Assembly (NCBI RefSeq): GCF_023716465.1 | Contig: NZ_CP092415.1 | Location: 3,573,501 to 3,637,500, forward strand | Direction: 5' to 3' | DNA length: 64,000 nucleotides | From: Flagellimonas marinaquae | GTDB taxonomy: Bacteria; Bacteroidota; Bacteroidia; Flavobacteriales; Flavobacteriaceae | Shown here: one piece after another, positions 8,841 to 18,416 of the stretch | Numbering within the stretch: position 1 is the stretch's first letter | How the letters are laid out: each line of letters opens with the position of its first letter | Notes under the pieces: generated by a model | The model's input: only the letters and a program-made list of their open reading frames with translations | The model's database searches: none | Told to the model about the DNA's origin: nothing | Position numbers and translations under genes: made by a program

Positions 8841-9362
8841 ATGAGTGGAGATCAAATCCTTCAGTTATTTGCTTATTTGTTACCAGCGGTTGTTACCGGT
8901 GCCGTAGCCTTCTACTTTTTTAGATTGCACACCCGAAACGAAGACGGGCGCAGACGTTTTTTACTGCATAAAGATTCGCAAAAGGAAACATTGCCCATCC
9001 GGTTACAGGCGTACGAACGTATGGCGCTATTCTTGGAGCGGATCACCTTGAACAATCTTGTGGTACGGGTCGCTCCCAAAGGCAAGAACAAAAGTGATTA
9101 CGAAAATCTATTGATCAAACAAATCGAGAATGAATTTGAGCATAATCTGTCCCAACAGATATACATGTCCGATTCTTGCTGGAACATTATCAAAACTGCA
9201 AAAAATACGACCATTCAAATTATTCGATCGGCCGGAATGAGCGAGACAGATTCTCCGGACAAGCTTAGGGAGGACATTCTTAACCAGACCATGGAGAAAG
9301 AATCCCCATCCAACGCTGCTTTAGCCTATGTTAAAAAAGAGGTGAGCGATCTTTGGAAATAA
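8841..9362 (+). CDS. Conserved small membrane protein of unknown function
   Basis: This is a 173-residue protein with one N-terminal transmembrane helix (about residues 7-27, LFAYLLPAVVTGAVAFYFF) followed by a charged helical cytosolic domain with the segment LPIRLQAYERMALFLERI. I recall this pattern as a family conserved in flavobacteria (possibly the one numbered DUF7935), but I cannot confirm the number. It has no recognisable catalytic motif. It is downstream of the coiled-coil gene with a 74-bp gap and ends one base before the convergent patatin gene, with no visible terminator between them. Confidence 0.75.
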   Translation: MSGDQILQLFAYLLPAVVTGAVAFYFFRLHTRNEDGRRRFLLHKDSQKETLPIRLQAYERMALFLERITLNNLVVRVAPKGKNKSDYENLLIKQIENEFEHNLSQQIYMSDSCWNIIKTAKNTTIQIIRSAGMSETDSPDKLREDILNQTMEKESPSNAALAYVKKEVSDLWK

Positions 9363-9363
9363 G

Positions 9364-10278
9364 CTATTCCTGCTTTTCTGGCTCAATTGGGCTTGTTTCA
9401 TCGTTCTTGTTCTTGGCATATAAATATCCCCGTTTCCACCACAAGGTCATTCGGTCCTTATTGAACACCAAGGAGTTTGTGGTGAGAACGGTAGGTGTAT
9501 AGTAAAAATTGATAATGGCATTTTTTTGATTCGCCACCAATTTTCCTATTCTAATATTTTGATTTTCTATCCGATCCAGCATAAACCCAAAAATGGTAGT
9601 AATCAGATCAAAGGGGTTTTTGGAGGACATACGGTTCAAATGATTTACTTCGGTATGAAGCACAACAACATCAACCTCCGTGGCGCCACGATTTAAGGCC
9701 TCTTCAATGGGTACCAATGAGCCCAATCCACCATCTGCATACTCACATCCGTTCTTCTTCACTAAGCTCATAAACGGCGTATAGTTGGAAGAGATCCAAA
9801 TCCAGTCACAAAATTCTTCGTAAGTACAATCGTTAATCGACTTATATTCCACTTGGTTCAAGGATAGGTTGGACACCGTGACCACTACGTCCGTATTACC
9901 ATGTTTTAACTCATTAAACTCGTCCTCGGTTATAGAGCGTCGTATCAATTTTCTAAGATTTTCGCTTTCTCCGAAGGTCTTTTTCCCCTTAATAAAATTT
10001 CGAATCACGTTCCAATGGTTTATGGCTATGATCTCTACACCGTGTTTTTTCTTGATAATAAACGGACAGTTATTGAAGATGCTATCCTGGTTCACATTGG
10101 AATAAATATTCTTGATCTTATCCAGTTTGTTCAGCGCCAAATGGGAAATCAACAAGCTACCAGTGGATGTGCCGACGAACAGATCGTACTCGTGCTTGGC
10201 CTCTTGGATCAAAAACTGGGCAACACCGCCCGCAAAGGCTCCTTTGCTACCTCCTCCCGAAATCACCAATGCCCTCAT
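9364..10278 (-). CDS. Patatin-like phospholipase
   Basis: This is a 304-residue serine acyl hydrolase of the patatin family. It has the oxyanion-hole glycine motif GGGSKGAF (8-15), the nucleophile elbow GTSTG with Ser38, and the catalytic aspartate in ADGG (Asp182), completing the Ser-Asp dyad. There is no signal peptide, so it is probably cytoplasmic or membrane-peripheral and acts on phospholipids or other lipid esters. Its start codon overlaps the stop codon of the upstream M1 aminopeptidase gene (ATGA), so the two are translationally coupled. Confidence 0.9.
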   Translation of the reverse strand: MRALVISGGGSKGAFAGGVAQFLIQEAKHEYDLFVGTSTGSLLISHLALNKLDKIKNIYSNVNQDSIFNNCPFIIKKKHGVEIIAINHWNVIRNFIKGKKTFGESENLRKLIRRSITEDEFNELKHGNTDVVVTVSNLSLNQVEYKSINDCTYEEFCDWIWISSNYTPFMSLVKKNGCEYADGGLGSLVPIEEALNRGATEVDVVVLHTEVNHLNRMSSKNPFDLITTIFGFMLDRIENQNIRIGKLVANQKNAIINFYYTPTVLTTNSLVFNKDRMTLWWKRGYLYAKNKNDETSPIEPEKQE

Positions 10279-12365
10279 TCACCTATAGTTTTTTCCAAAT
10301 ATTGTTTTTCTTGCTGACTTAGCAAAGGGTACATGCGTTTAATCCTTGCCGTATTTTCGTCGGACTGCAGAAACTCCTTTAAGAGGCTTCTGGCCGATTT
10401 TTTAAAATGCCAAACATGATGCCCGCATGCTTCTATCAGGTTTTTCAGTACCATATCGTTAAATCCACCGATATTTTTTAAATACTGGAAAGCCATCATA
10501 CGGGTCTCAAAATGATGTTCAGCTCCCGTTAATTCGCTTAACTCGTTAAAATAGTTTGCTTTGGTGTCCGGCCTGTATTCGGGAGTTACCAAGGCCAACG
10601 TTAACCATAGTATTCGAATATTCTTGTTGGGAAAGCCCTTAATTCCATCCGTTTCATCAAGATATTTGGTTCTGTGCTCCGGGAAATCTGTCCATAAACG
10701 GTACAGGGCAGCTTCAATGGTCGTATAACTTTTATCCCGCAAAAGATTCTCAATACTCACCCTTAGCTCCGGTGGTATTTTATTTAAGGAAAGTACCACG
10801 GCCTGTCTTGCCTTTATATCTTCGGAAGCTATAATTTCACTTAATAATTGAGTTGGCATTGCTCCTCCATAATCTAAAATAAGGTTTTCCTTTAAGTGGA
10901 TTGAAGATAAAGTGCTCCAGTTTCTTACCAAAATTTCCTCGGTGCCCTCCGGTTCTTGGGCTATCTGTTTGTTAAGTTCAAAATACGTTCTGATTGAGTT
11001 ATTTCTATCTTTCAAAAACATAATGGCTTCTTCAAAGGGGAAATCCGGGTTTTCCAGCCACAATGCTTCAAAATCCGAAAGATCAGTGCCCGATTCCTCT
11101 TCCATTTCTTCTATAAAATTGGGTATGGTCACATTTTTAAAGGCGAATTTGTTCAGATATTTGCGCACTCCTTTTTTAAAGGCCATCTTCCCTACCCGCT
11201 CTTGAAGCATGACCAATGCCCATGCTCCTTTTTCATAGAAGGTAAGACTCCCTGCATTCGGATTCCAAAGCGCCTCGCCCTGATCCTCTTCGGAAAAGCT
11301 TTTCAAGGCTTCTGCGGTCCCCAACAATTTCCAATAATATTGATCATCGCCAAAAATGTGTTTTTCTGCTAAATAGGCATAAAATGTAGCAAACCCCTCG
11401 TGCAGCCAATGATGTTCGCTACTGGTCTCCGTTACCAAATTGCCAAACCATTGATGGGCGAGTTCGTGGGCATTAACGTTAACATAGTTTTTATCCACAA
11501 AAGCAGTTGAATCCACAACATATTGATTTGAAAAAATTGTGCACGTTGTGTTTTCCATCCCAGCGTACAGAAAATCGTGAACAGGCACCTGCTTGTAATT
11601 TTGCCAAGGATAGGCCACGCCAATTCGGTTTTCCAAAAAATCGAATATGCGCTTACTGTACCGATAAGTTGGTTCCGCATTAAGGCTATCCTTAGGCTCA
11701 TAATAGAGTTCCATGGGGATTCCGGAGGATGATTCCATGGTTTCCATCTTATAGTTACCAATGGCAAAACCAATCAAATAACTGCTCATGGGCTTCTCCA
11801 TATCAAACTGCCACATATATCCGTTGGAATTGGGCAATGTTTCCTTCTTGAGAAGATTACCGTTGGCGATTACGGTACAATCCTCTCTTAAAATGATTTT
11901 AAGATCAAACTCTACCTTTTCGGTCATATCATCAAAACTGGGCAACCAATGACTGGTGTACTTGCCCTGCCCTTGCGTCCATACCTGTTCATTGCCATCC
12001 ACGGCATCGTCCCAACCTAGAAAATATACCGTTTGTTCAGGTTTTGCCACATAATCCATGGAAACGATATGGTCCTCCCCTTCTTTCATTTCGTTTTTGA
12101 TTATAATTCTCTTGCCGTTGTAATCGAAATCGATTTTTACACCATCAAAAGAAACATTAAAAAAATCCATGCTCACAGCATCAAAAAAAACGGAATCCAC
12201 ATCCTCGAGCACATTAAAATGATAAGAAACACTACCCTTTATCTGTTTATCGACAGGTGTGGGCTCAATTAAAATATCGGCTCGCAGAAAATCCACTTTA
12301 TCCTGGATCTGAGCGGACAAAAACTGTGAAAACAAGAAAAAAACGATTACGGGGCTCAGCTTCAT
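10275..12365 (-). CDS. M1 family zinc metallopeptidase (aminopeptidase N-like)
   Basis: This is a 696-residue M1 aminopeptidase with a signal peptide (first about 19 residues ending LSAQ), so it should be periplasmic. Zinc ligands are visible as HELAH (300-304) with Glu323 in WLHEGFATFY. The substrate-binding GxMEN motif reads AGMENTT (268-274). The C-terminal third looks like a HEAT-like helical domain. It removes N-terminal residues from peptides taken up from outside. It is translated just ahead of the patatin gene and is divergent from recG across 46 bp. Confidence 0.92.
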   Translation of the reverse strand: MKLSPVIVFFLFSQFLSAQIQDKVDFLRADILIEPTPVDKQIKGSVSYHFNVLEDVDSVFFDAVSMDFFNVSFDGVKIDFDYNGKRIIIKNEMKEGEDHIVSMDYVAKPEQTVYFLGWDDAVDGNEQVWTQGQGKYTSHWLPSFDDMTEKVEFDLKIILREDCTVIANGNLLKKETLPNSNGYMWQFDMEKPMSSYLIGFAIGNYKMETMESSSGIPMELYYEPKDSLNAEPTYRYSKRIFDFLENRIGVAYPWQNYKQVPVHDFLYAGMENTTCTIFSNQYVVDSTAFVDKNYVNVNAHELAHQWFGNLVTETSSEHHWLHEGFATFYAYLAEKHIFGDDQYYWKLLGTAEALKSFSEEDQGEALWNPNAGSLTFYEKGAWALVMLQERVGKMAFKKGVRKYLNKFAFKNVTIPNFIEEMEEESGTDLSDFEALWLENPDFPFEEAIMFLKDRNNSIRTYFELNKQIAQEPEGTEEILVRNWSTLSSIHLKENLILDYGGAMPTQLLSEIIASEDIKARQAVVLSLNKIPPELRVSIENLLRDKSYTTIEAALYRLWTDFPEHRTKYLDETDGIKGFPNKNIRILWLTLALVTPEYRPDTKANYFNELSELTGAEHHFETRMMAFQYLKNIGGFNDMVLKNLIEACGHHVWHFKKSARSLLKEFLQSDENTARIKRMYPLLSQQEKQYLEKTIGE

Positions 12366-12411
12366 ACCATCATCTTATCAAAAGTCTATCCAAAATACAT
12401 ATTTTAGTTCG

Positions 12412-14517
12412 ATGAATCCCAATTTTCTACAAACTCCCATCGCCTATTTAAAAGGTGTCGGTCCCAATCGGGCCGATACCCTAAAGACCGAATTGGGCAT
12501 TGAGACCTTTAGGGACCTGCTCCATCTGTTCCCTAATCGCTATTTGGACAAGACGAGCTACTACAAGATCAATCAATTGCAACCCAGCGGTGCCGATGTA
12601 CAAGTAGTGGGTAAAATTGTGCATATAAAAACCGTAGAGCAAAAACGTGGAAAGCGTTTGGTAGCCACTTTTGTGGATGAAACCGGACAAATGGAACTGG
12701 TCTGGTTCCGGGGCCATAAATGGATCAGGGAAAATTTAAAATTGAACGAACCCTACGTGGTTTTTGGTAGAGTAAACAAATATGGAAGTACATTCTCCAT
12801 GCCACACCCCGAAATGGAAACCTTGCAAAAGCATGAGCAGGGTGTAAAATTGACCATGCAGCCCATTTATCCTTCCACAGAAAAATTAAGTAATAAGGGT
12901 ATTACCAACCGCGTACTGGGCAAAATGATCCAACAATTGTTTTTGGAATGCGGGGGCAAGTTTCAAGAATCTTTGTCGCGCGGTATTCTAGATGAACTGA
13001 AGTTGATATCGAAAAGTTCCGCTCTTTTTAATATACATTTTCCGAAAAACCAGGAGCTCCTTGCCAAAGCACAGTTTCGGTTAAAGTTTGAAGAGTTGTT
13101 TTTTGTGCAATTACAGCTCATTTCCAAAAAAATGCTCCGCAAGAAAAAAATCAAAGGAATGCCGTTTGATGCCGTAGGTGAAAGGTTTACCGAGTTTTTT
13201 GAGAACCATCTCCCTTTTGAATTGACCAACGCCCAGAAAAGGGTCATTAAGGAAATCCGGAACGATTTGGGCAGCAACGCCCAAATGAACCGACTTTTAC
13301 AGGGCGATGTGGGTTCGGGAAAGACTATTGTGGCACTAATGTGCATGCTATTGGCAATAGACAATGGTTTCCAGACGTGTTTGATGGCGCCAACGGAGAT
13401 TTTGGCCACACAACACTACAACGGCCTCAAGGAACTTTTAGAACAAATGGACGTCAAAATTGCCCTATTGACAGGTTCCACCAAGAAATCCGAACGCACC
13501 TTGCTCCACAATCAACTGGAAAATGGGAACTTGAACATTTTGGTAGGCACCCACGCGGTTTTGGAGGATAAAGTCCAGTTTAAAAACCTCGGCTTGGCCA
13601 TCGTGGACGAACAACACCGTTTTGGCGTGGCGCAACGCTCCAAGCTTTGGCATAAAAATCAGACGCCCCCTCACATTTTGGTGATGACTGCGACTCCGAT
13701 CCCGAGAACCTTGGCCATGAGTCTGTACGGGGATTTGGACATCTCGGTAATTGATGAACTCCCTCCTGGCCGAAAACCCATTAAAACAGTACATCGCTTT
13801 GACAGTAATCGGTTAAAAGTGTTCAGGTTCATCAAAGATGAGATTAAAAAAGGACGACAAATTTATGTAGTATACCCACTGATCCAAGAGTCCGAAGCTT
13901 TGGATTACAAGGATTTAATGGACGGCTATGAGAGCATCGTACGCGACTTTCCTCAGCCCGAGTATCAAATTTCGATTGTGCACGGTAAAATGAAGCCTGC
14001 CGACAAGGACTATGAAATGGAGCGTTTTGTTAAAGGAGAAACCCAGATCATGATTGCTACAACGGTAATCGAGGTAGGTGTAAACGTACCCAATGCCTCT
14101 GTAATGATCATTGAAAGTGCTGAACGTTTCGGCCTTTCCCAATTGCACCAGCTTCGAGGGCGTGTAGGCCGAGGTGCCGAACAAAGCTTTTGTATTTTAA
14201 TGACGGGCAACAAACTTTCCGAGGATTCCAAGACCCGTTTACAGACCATGGTGCGCACCAATGATGGTTTTGAGATTGCGGAGGTCGACCTTAAACTTCG
14301 TGGACCCGGCGACTTAATGGGCACACAGCAGAGCGGTATGCTCAATCTTAAGATTGCTGATATTGTAAAAGACAATCAAATCTTGAAAACAGCCCGTTAC
14401 CATGCCATCCAGTTGCTGAAAGACGACCCTAGACTGGAAAAAGTGGAAAATGCACCCATTTTAAATGCCTATTCCAAAATGATGGCCAATAAAACCATTT
14501 GGAATTATATAAGTTAA
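12412..14517 (+). CDS. recG: ATP-dependent DNA helicase RecG
   Basis: This is a 701-residue protein with the full RecG layout. An N-terminal wedge/OB domain begins LKGVGPNRADTL. The helicase domain follows with LLQGDVGSGKTIVALM (Walker A), VDEQHRFGVAQR (DEQH box), TATPIPRTLA, and IESAERFGLSQLHQLRGRVGRG (motif VI). RecG reverses stalled replication forks and processes branched DNA. The start ATG at 12412 gives the usual N-terminus. The first 46 bp upstream are shared with the divergent peptidase gene. No terminator is obvious between its stop codon and the leu operon promoter. Confidence 0.97.
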   Translation: MNPNFLQTPIAYLKGVGPNRADTLKTELGIETFRDLLHLFPNRYLDKTSYYKINQLQPSGADVQVVGKIVHIKTVEQKRGKRLVATFVDETGQMELVWFRGHKWIRENLKLNEPYVVFGRVNKYGSTFSMPHPEMETLQKHEQGVKLTMQPIYPSTEKLSNKGITNRVLGKMIQQLFLECGGKFQESLSRGILDELKLISKSSALFNIHFPKNQELLAKAQFRLKFEELFFVQLQLISKKMLRKKKIKGMPFDAVGERFTEFFENHLPFELTNAQKRVIKEIRNDLGSNAQMNRLLQGDVGSGKTIVALMCMLLAIDNGFQTCLMAPTEILATQHYNGLKELLEQMDVKIALLTGSTKKSERTLLHNQLENGNLNILVGTHAVLEDKVQFKNLGLAIVDEQHRFGVAQRSKLWHKNQTPPHILVMTATPIPRTLAMSLYGDLDISVIDELPPGRKPIKTVHRFDSNRLKVFRFIKDEIKKGRQIYVVYPLIQESEALDYKDLMDGYESIVRDFPQPEYQISIVHGKMKPADKDYEMERFVKGETQIMIATTVIEVGVNVPNASVMIIESAERFGLSQLHQLRGRVGRGAEQSFCILMTGNKLSEDSKTRLQTMVRTNDGFEIAEVDLKLRGPGDLMGTQQSGMLNLKIADIVKDNQILKTARYHAIQLLKDDPRLEKVENAPILNAYSKMMANKTIWNYIS

Positions 14518-14620
14518 CAGCGATTTAGGTTTGTAATCAACAAATTGCACAATCCTACCAATCTCTTCGTTACAAACTAAAAATCAATTCGTTAGATTTA
14601 GTCAATTTAAAAACAGCTCA

Positions 14621-14650
14621 TTGAAATAGCGGTTGAACATCGTAATTTTA
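14621..14650 (+). promoter_or_regulatory. Candidate promoter of the leu operon
   Basis: TTG (14621-14623), a 19-base spacer and TAATTTTA (14643-14650) match the Bacteroidota sigma-A pattern TTG-N19-TAnnTTTG in all but the last base. The predicted transcript start is about 60 bases before leuC. I see no leader peptide rich in Leu codons and no attenuator pair in that leader. Confidence 0.45.
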
Positions 14651-14718
14651 ATACTGACCAAAATTCATTTCTATACACAATTTTTAACTTCGTAGGCTTA
14701 CAAAATATCGATGACACA

Positions 14719-16131
14719 ATGAGCAAGACATTATTTGATAAGGTTTGGGATTCGCATGTGGTAAAACATATCGAGAATGGCCCGGATGTACTTTTTATAG
14801 ATAGGCACCTAGTTCACGAAGTAACGAGCCCCGTAGCCTTTTTAGGCTTAAAAAATAGAGGAATAAAAGTGTTATATCCGGAACGCACCTTTGCAACCGC
14901 TGATCACAACACCCCTACCCGAAACCAACACTTGCCCGTTAAGGACCCCTTGTCCGCAAATCAGTTAAAGGCCTTGGAAGAGAATGCCAATGCACACGGT
15001 ATCCCCTACTGGGGACTGGGTCATGAGAAAAACGGAATCGTACACGTAATTGGTCCGGAAAATGGAATAACACTGCCCGGGGCAACGATTGTTTGTGGGG
15101 ATTCCCACACCTCTACCCACGGCGCATTTGGGGCCATTGCATTCGGAATCGGAACCAGCGAAGTGGAAATGGTACTGTCCACGCAGTGCATCATGCAACC
15201 AAAACCCAAAAGTTTGCGCATCAATATAAATGGAGAATTGAGCAAAGCCGTAACACCAAAAGATGTGGCGCTTTTCATCATTTCCAAATTATCCACATCC
15301 GGCGCCACCGGCTATTTTGCCGAATATGCTGGCGATGTTTTCAAAAATATGTCTATGGAAGGTCGTATGACGGTCTGCAACCTGAGTATTGAAATGGGCG
15401 CGCGCGGAGGTATGATCGCCCCTGACGAAACCACATTTGAGTACATTAAAGGAAGAGAGTACACCCCAAAAGGTAAAGATTGGGATACGGCCATGGACTA
15501 CTGGAGTACTCTATATTCTGATGACGATGCAGAGTTCGATAAAGAAATTACTTTTGATGCCAGCGAGATAGAACCCATGATCACTTTTGGTACCAACCCA
15601 GGAATGGGCATCGGAATTAGCAAGGACATTCCTACCGCTGCAAGTATTGATGGCTCAGCTGCCACCTACAAAAAATCCTTGGAATATATGGACTATAATG
15701 AAGGTGAGGCCATGGTGGGCAAACCCATTGATTTTGTGTTCCTTGGAAGCTGCACCAACGGTAGAATTGAAGATTTTAGAGCTTTCGCTTCTATCATCAA
15801 AGGAAGGAAAAAAGCGGACAACGTGACCGCTTGGTTGGTTCCCGGTTCACACAAAGTGGAAGAAGCTATCAGAGAAGAAGGCATCTTGGATATTTTGACC
15901 GAAGCCGGATTTGAATTGAGAGAGCCCGGCTGTTCTGCTTGCTTGGCCATGAACGATGATAAGATTCCCGCTGGCAAATATGCGGTAAGCACCTCCAACA
16001 GAAACTTTGAGGGGCGACAAGGGCCAGGAGCCCGTACCTTGTTGGCAAGTCCTTTGGTGGCCGCAGCAGCAGCTGTTACCGGAAAAGTAACCGACCCAAG
16101 GGAATTAATGCAAGAAGAAGTTTTAGCTTAA
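14719..16131 (+). CDS. leuC: 3-isopropylmalate dehydratase large subunit
   Basis: This is a 470-residue aconitase-family large subunit. It isomerises 2-isopropylmalate to 3-isopropylmalate in leucine synthesis together with LeuD. The iron-sulfur cysteines are visible in [14 protein letters not shown] and in the [10 protein letters not shown] segment (CxxC). [20 protein letters not shown] is the classic substrate-loop motif. The length is standard. It is the first gene of leuC-leuD-leuA/cimA-leuB. If the third gene is a citramalate synthase, the same enzyme would also act on citramalate. Confidence 0.96.
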   Translation: MSKTLFDKVWDSHVVKHIENGPDVLFIDRHLVHEVTSPVAFLGLKNRGIKVLYPERTFATADHNTPTRNQHLPVKDPLSANQLKALEENANAHGIPYWGLGHEKNGIVHVIGPENGITLPGATIVCGDSHTSTHGAFGAIAFGIGTSEVEMVLSTQCIMQPKPKSLRININGELSKAVTPKDVALFIISKLSTSGATGYFAEYAGDVFKNMSMEGRMTVCNLSIEMGARGGMIAPDETTFEYIKGREYTPKGKDWDTAMDYWSTLYSDDDAEFDKEITFDASEIEPMITFGTNPGMGIGISKDIPTAASIDGSAATYKKSLEYMDYNEGEAMVGKPIDFVFLGSCTNGRIEDFRAFASIIKGRKKADNVTAWLVPGSHKVEEAIREEGILDILTEAGFELREPGCSACLAMNDDKIPAGKYAVSTSNRNFEGRQGPGARTLLASPLVAAAAAVTGKVTDPRELMQEEVLA

Positions 16132-16218
16132 TAATAAAAATTTACAATGAGCAATAAACAATTATCAATGAACAATCCATTGGTAATTGAAGATTGATAA
16201 CTGATAATTAAAAGAAAA
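16132..16218 (+). repeat. A/T-rich intergenic spacer with inverted TTATCAAT units
   Basis: The leuC-leuD spacer is almost pure A/T. TTATCAAT (16162-16169) and ATTGATAA (16193-16200) can pair, and the core also holds CAATCCATTG. The word CAATTGATAATTGTTGATTG at 48499-48518 has similar composition. Such AT-rich filler is common between flavobacterial genes. A weak mRNA hairpin inside the operon is possible. Confidence 0.35.
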
Positions 16219-16815
16219 ATGGCTTACGATAAATTCAACATACTAACAAGTTCCGCGGTACCATTACCTATTGAGAATGTGGATACGGACCAGATCATCC
16301 CCGCACGATTCCTAAAAGCTACCGAGCGTAAAGGTTTCGGGGACAATTTGTTCCGTGATTGGAGATATAATTCTGATGACACACCCAAAGAACAATTTGT
16401 ACTCAACAATCCTATCTATTCTGGCAAAATATTGGTAGGAGGAAAAAACTTTGGTTCCGGTTCCTCTAGGGAGCACGCAGCTTGGGCTGTATACGACTAC
16501 GGATTCCGCTGTGTAGTTTCCAGCTTTTTTGCTGATATCTTTAGAAACAACTGCCTAAACATAGGAGTGCTTCCTGTTCAGGTAAGTCCTGAGTTCTTGG
16601 ATAAAATATTCAAGGCCATTGAAGCTGACCCAAAAACCGAGTTAGAGGTAAATCTCCCGGAACAGAAAATTACCATTTTGGCTTCTGGTGAAAGTGAAAA
16701 TTTCGACATCAACAATTACAAAAAAGACAATATGCTCAATGGTTTTGATGATATCGACTATTTGTTGAATATCCAGAAAGACATTGAGAAATACGCCGAA
16801 AGTACGCCTTTATAA
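16219..16815 (+). CDS. leuD: 3-isopropylmalate dehydratase small subunit
   Basis: This is a 198-residue swivel-domain subunit that pairs with LeuC. The motifs NVDTDQIIPARFLK near the N-terminus and NFGSGSSREHAAWA in the middle are diagnostic. The C-terminal part after about residue 165 is slightly longer than in Escherichia coli LeuD but normal for Bacteroidota. It lies between leuC and the leuA/cimA-type gene on the same strand, 31 bp before the latter. Confidence 0.96.
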   Translation: MAYDKFNILTSSAVPLPIENVDTDQIIPARFLKATERKGFGDNLFRDWRYNSDDTPKEQFVLNNPIYSGKILVGGKNFGSGSSREHAAWAVYDYGFRCVVSSFFADIFRNNCLNIGVLPVQVSPEFLDKIFKAIEADPKTELEVNLPEQKITILASGESENFDINNYKKDNMLNGFDDIDYLLNIQKDIEKYAESTPL

Positions 16816-16846
16816 CCCATCGCCTGGAACACTACGGCATTAAAAA

Positions 16847-18364
16847 ATGAAAGCACGCACCATAGAAATAATGGACACCACCCTACGGGATGGTGAACAA
16901 ACCTCTGGGGTTTCCTTTTCGGCCTCGGAAAAACTCACCTTGGCCAAACTCCTGCTGGAAGAACTCAAGGTAGACCGTATTGAGGTGGCCTCTGCCCGTG
17001 TGTCGGAAGGAGAACTACAGGCGGTTAAAAACATTACAGATTGGGCGGCGGCAGAAGGTTATATCTCCAAAGTGGAGGTTTTGACATTCGTGGATAAAGG
17101 GGTGTCCCTTAAATGGATGCAAGAAGCCGGGGCAAAAGTTCAGAACTTGCTAACAAAAGGCTCATTAAACCATTTAACCCATCAACTCAAAAAGACTCCA
17201 GAACAGCATTTTAGTGAAATTCAATCAGTAATTGAAAAAGCTAAAGAATTGGGCTTTGAAACCAATGTGTATCTGGAGGATTGGAGCAATGGAATGCGAA
17301 ATTCCAAAGACTATGTTTTTCAGTTTTTGGATTTTTTGACCCAACAACCCATCAAGCGAGTTCTGCTTCCAGATACCTTGGGCGTATTGACCCATACGGA
17401 AACCGGCGCGTTTTTCAAGGAAATAATTGAAAGGTATCCAAACACCCATTTTGATTTTCATGGACATAACGATTACGATTTGAGTGTAGCGAACGTGATG
17501 GAAGCATTGAAAGCTGGTGCCCACGGATTGCACCTAACTGTTAATGGAATGGGAGAACGTGCAGGCAATGCTCCTTTGGCTAGCGCCGTGGCGGTAATCA
17601 ACGATTTTTTACCGGAGATCAAGATTGGTGTAAAGGAATCATCTCTATACAAAGTAAGTAAATTGGTGTCTGCCTTTACCGGTTTCGGCATACCTGACAA
17701 CAAACCTATTGTTGGAGACAACGTATTTACACAAACTGCTGGTATACATGCGGATGGCGACAGTAAAAAGAATCTTTACTTTAATGACCTATTACCCGAA
17801 CGTTTTGGTAGAAAACGCAAATATGCCCTAGGCAAAACCTCAGGAAAAGCCAATATTCAAAAGAACCTTCAAGAGCTTGGACTGACCTTGAACGATGACG
17901 AACTGAAAAAAGTCACGGAGCGAATCATCGAGCTTGGCGACAAAAAAGAACGCGTCACCAAAGATGACCTCCCTTATATCATTTCAGATGTTCTCGATAG
18001 CGACCTCCACCAACAAAAGGTTTTTGTGAAATCGTACGTACTGACACATTCCAAAGGTTTAAAACCCTCTACTACCCTTTCCATAGAAATCGAAGGGAAG
18101 ACCTATGAGGAAAATGCCCAGGGCGATGGACAATTTGATGCTTTTATCAATGCATTGAAAAAGGTGTATAAAAAAGAAGGAAGGGGATTGCCCAAATTAG
18201 TGGATTATGCTGTGCGCATACCTCCGGGCAGTAATTCCGATGCACTTTGTGAGACCATCATAACATGGCAGACCAAAGAAAAAGACTTTACTACCCGTGG
18301 GCTCGATTCAGACCAAACGGTATCTGCCATCAAGGCCACAGAAAAAATGCTCAATCTGGTTTGA
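16847..18364 (+). CDS. 2-isopropylmalate/citramalate synthase family enzyme
   Basis: This is a 505-residue Claisen-type acyltransferase: an HMGL-like TIM barrel with TLRDGEQTSGVSFS (R14, D15), HGHNDYDLSVAN as metal ligands, and a C-terminal LeuA-type regulatory domain. By position it would be leuA. However, its sequence follows the Leptospira interrogans citramalate synthase, as I recall it, very closely (ASARVSEGEL, NLLTKGSL, VYLEDWSNG, FGRKRKYALGK, ATEKMLN). The pyruvate-pocket residues of that enzyme (L81, L104, Y144, T179) line up with L79, L102, Y142 and T177 here. It may therefore make citramalate from pyruvate and acetyl-CoA for isoleucine, rather than isopropylmalate for leucine. The family is certain; the substrate is not. 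It sits between leuD and leuB. Confidence 0.88.
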   Translation: MKARTIEIMDTTLRDGEQTSGVSFSASEKLTLAKLLLEELKVDRIEVASARVSEGELQAVKNITDWAAAEGYISKVEVLTFVDKGVSLKWMQEAGAKVQNLLTKGSLNHLTHQLKKTPEQHFSEIQSVIEKAKELGFETNVYLEDWSNGMRNSKDYVFQFLDFLTQQPIKRVLLPDTLGVLTHTETGAFFKEIIERYPNTHFDFHGHNDYDLSVANVMEALKAGAHGLHLTVNGMGERAGNAPLASAVAVINDFLPEIKIGVKESSLYKVSKLVSAFTGFGIPDNKPIVGDNVFTQTAGIHADGDSKKNLYFNDLLPERFGRKRKYALGKTSGKANIQKNLQELGLTLNDDELKKVTERIIELGDKKERVTKDDLPYIISDVLDSDLHQQKVFVKSYVLTHSKGLKPSTTLSIEIEGKTYEENAQGDGQFDAFINALKKVYKKEGRGLPKLVDYAVRIPPGSNSDALCETIITWQTKEKDFTTRGLDSDQTVSAIKATEKMLNLV

Positions 18365-18416
18365 CACTAAAAAAGATAACTATCAACCAACAACGATAAT
18401 CGAATAACAAGAAAAA

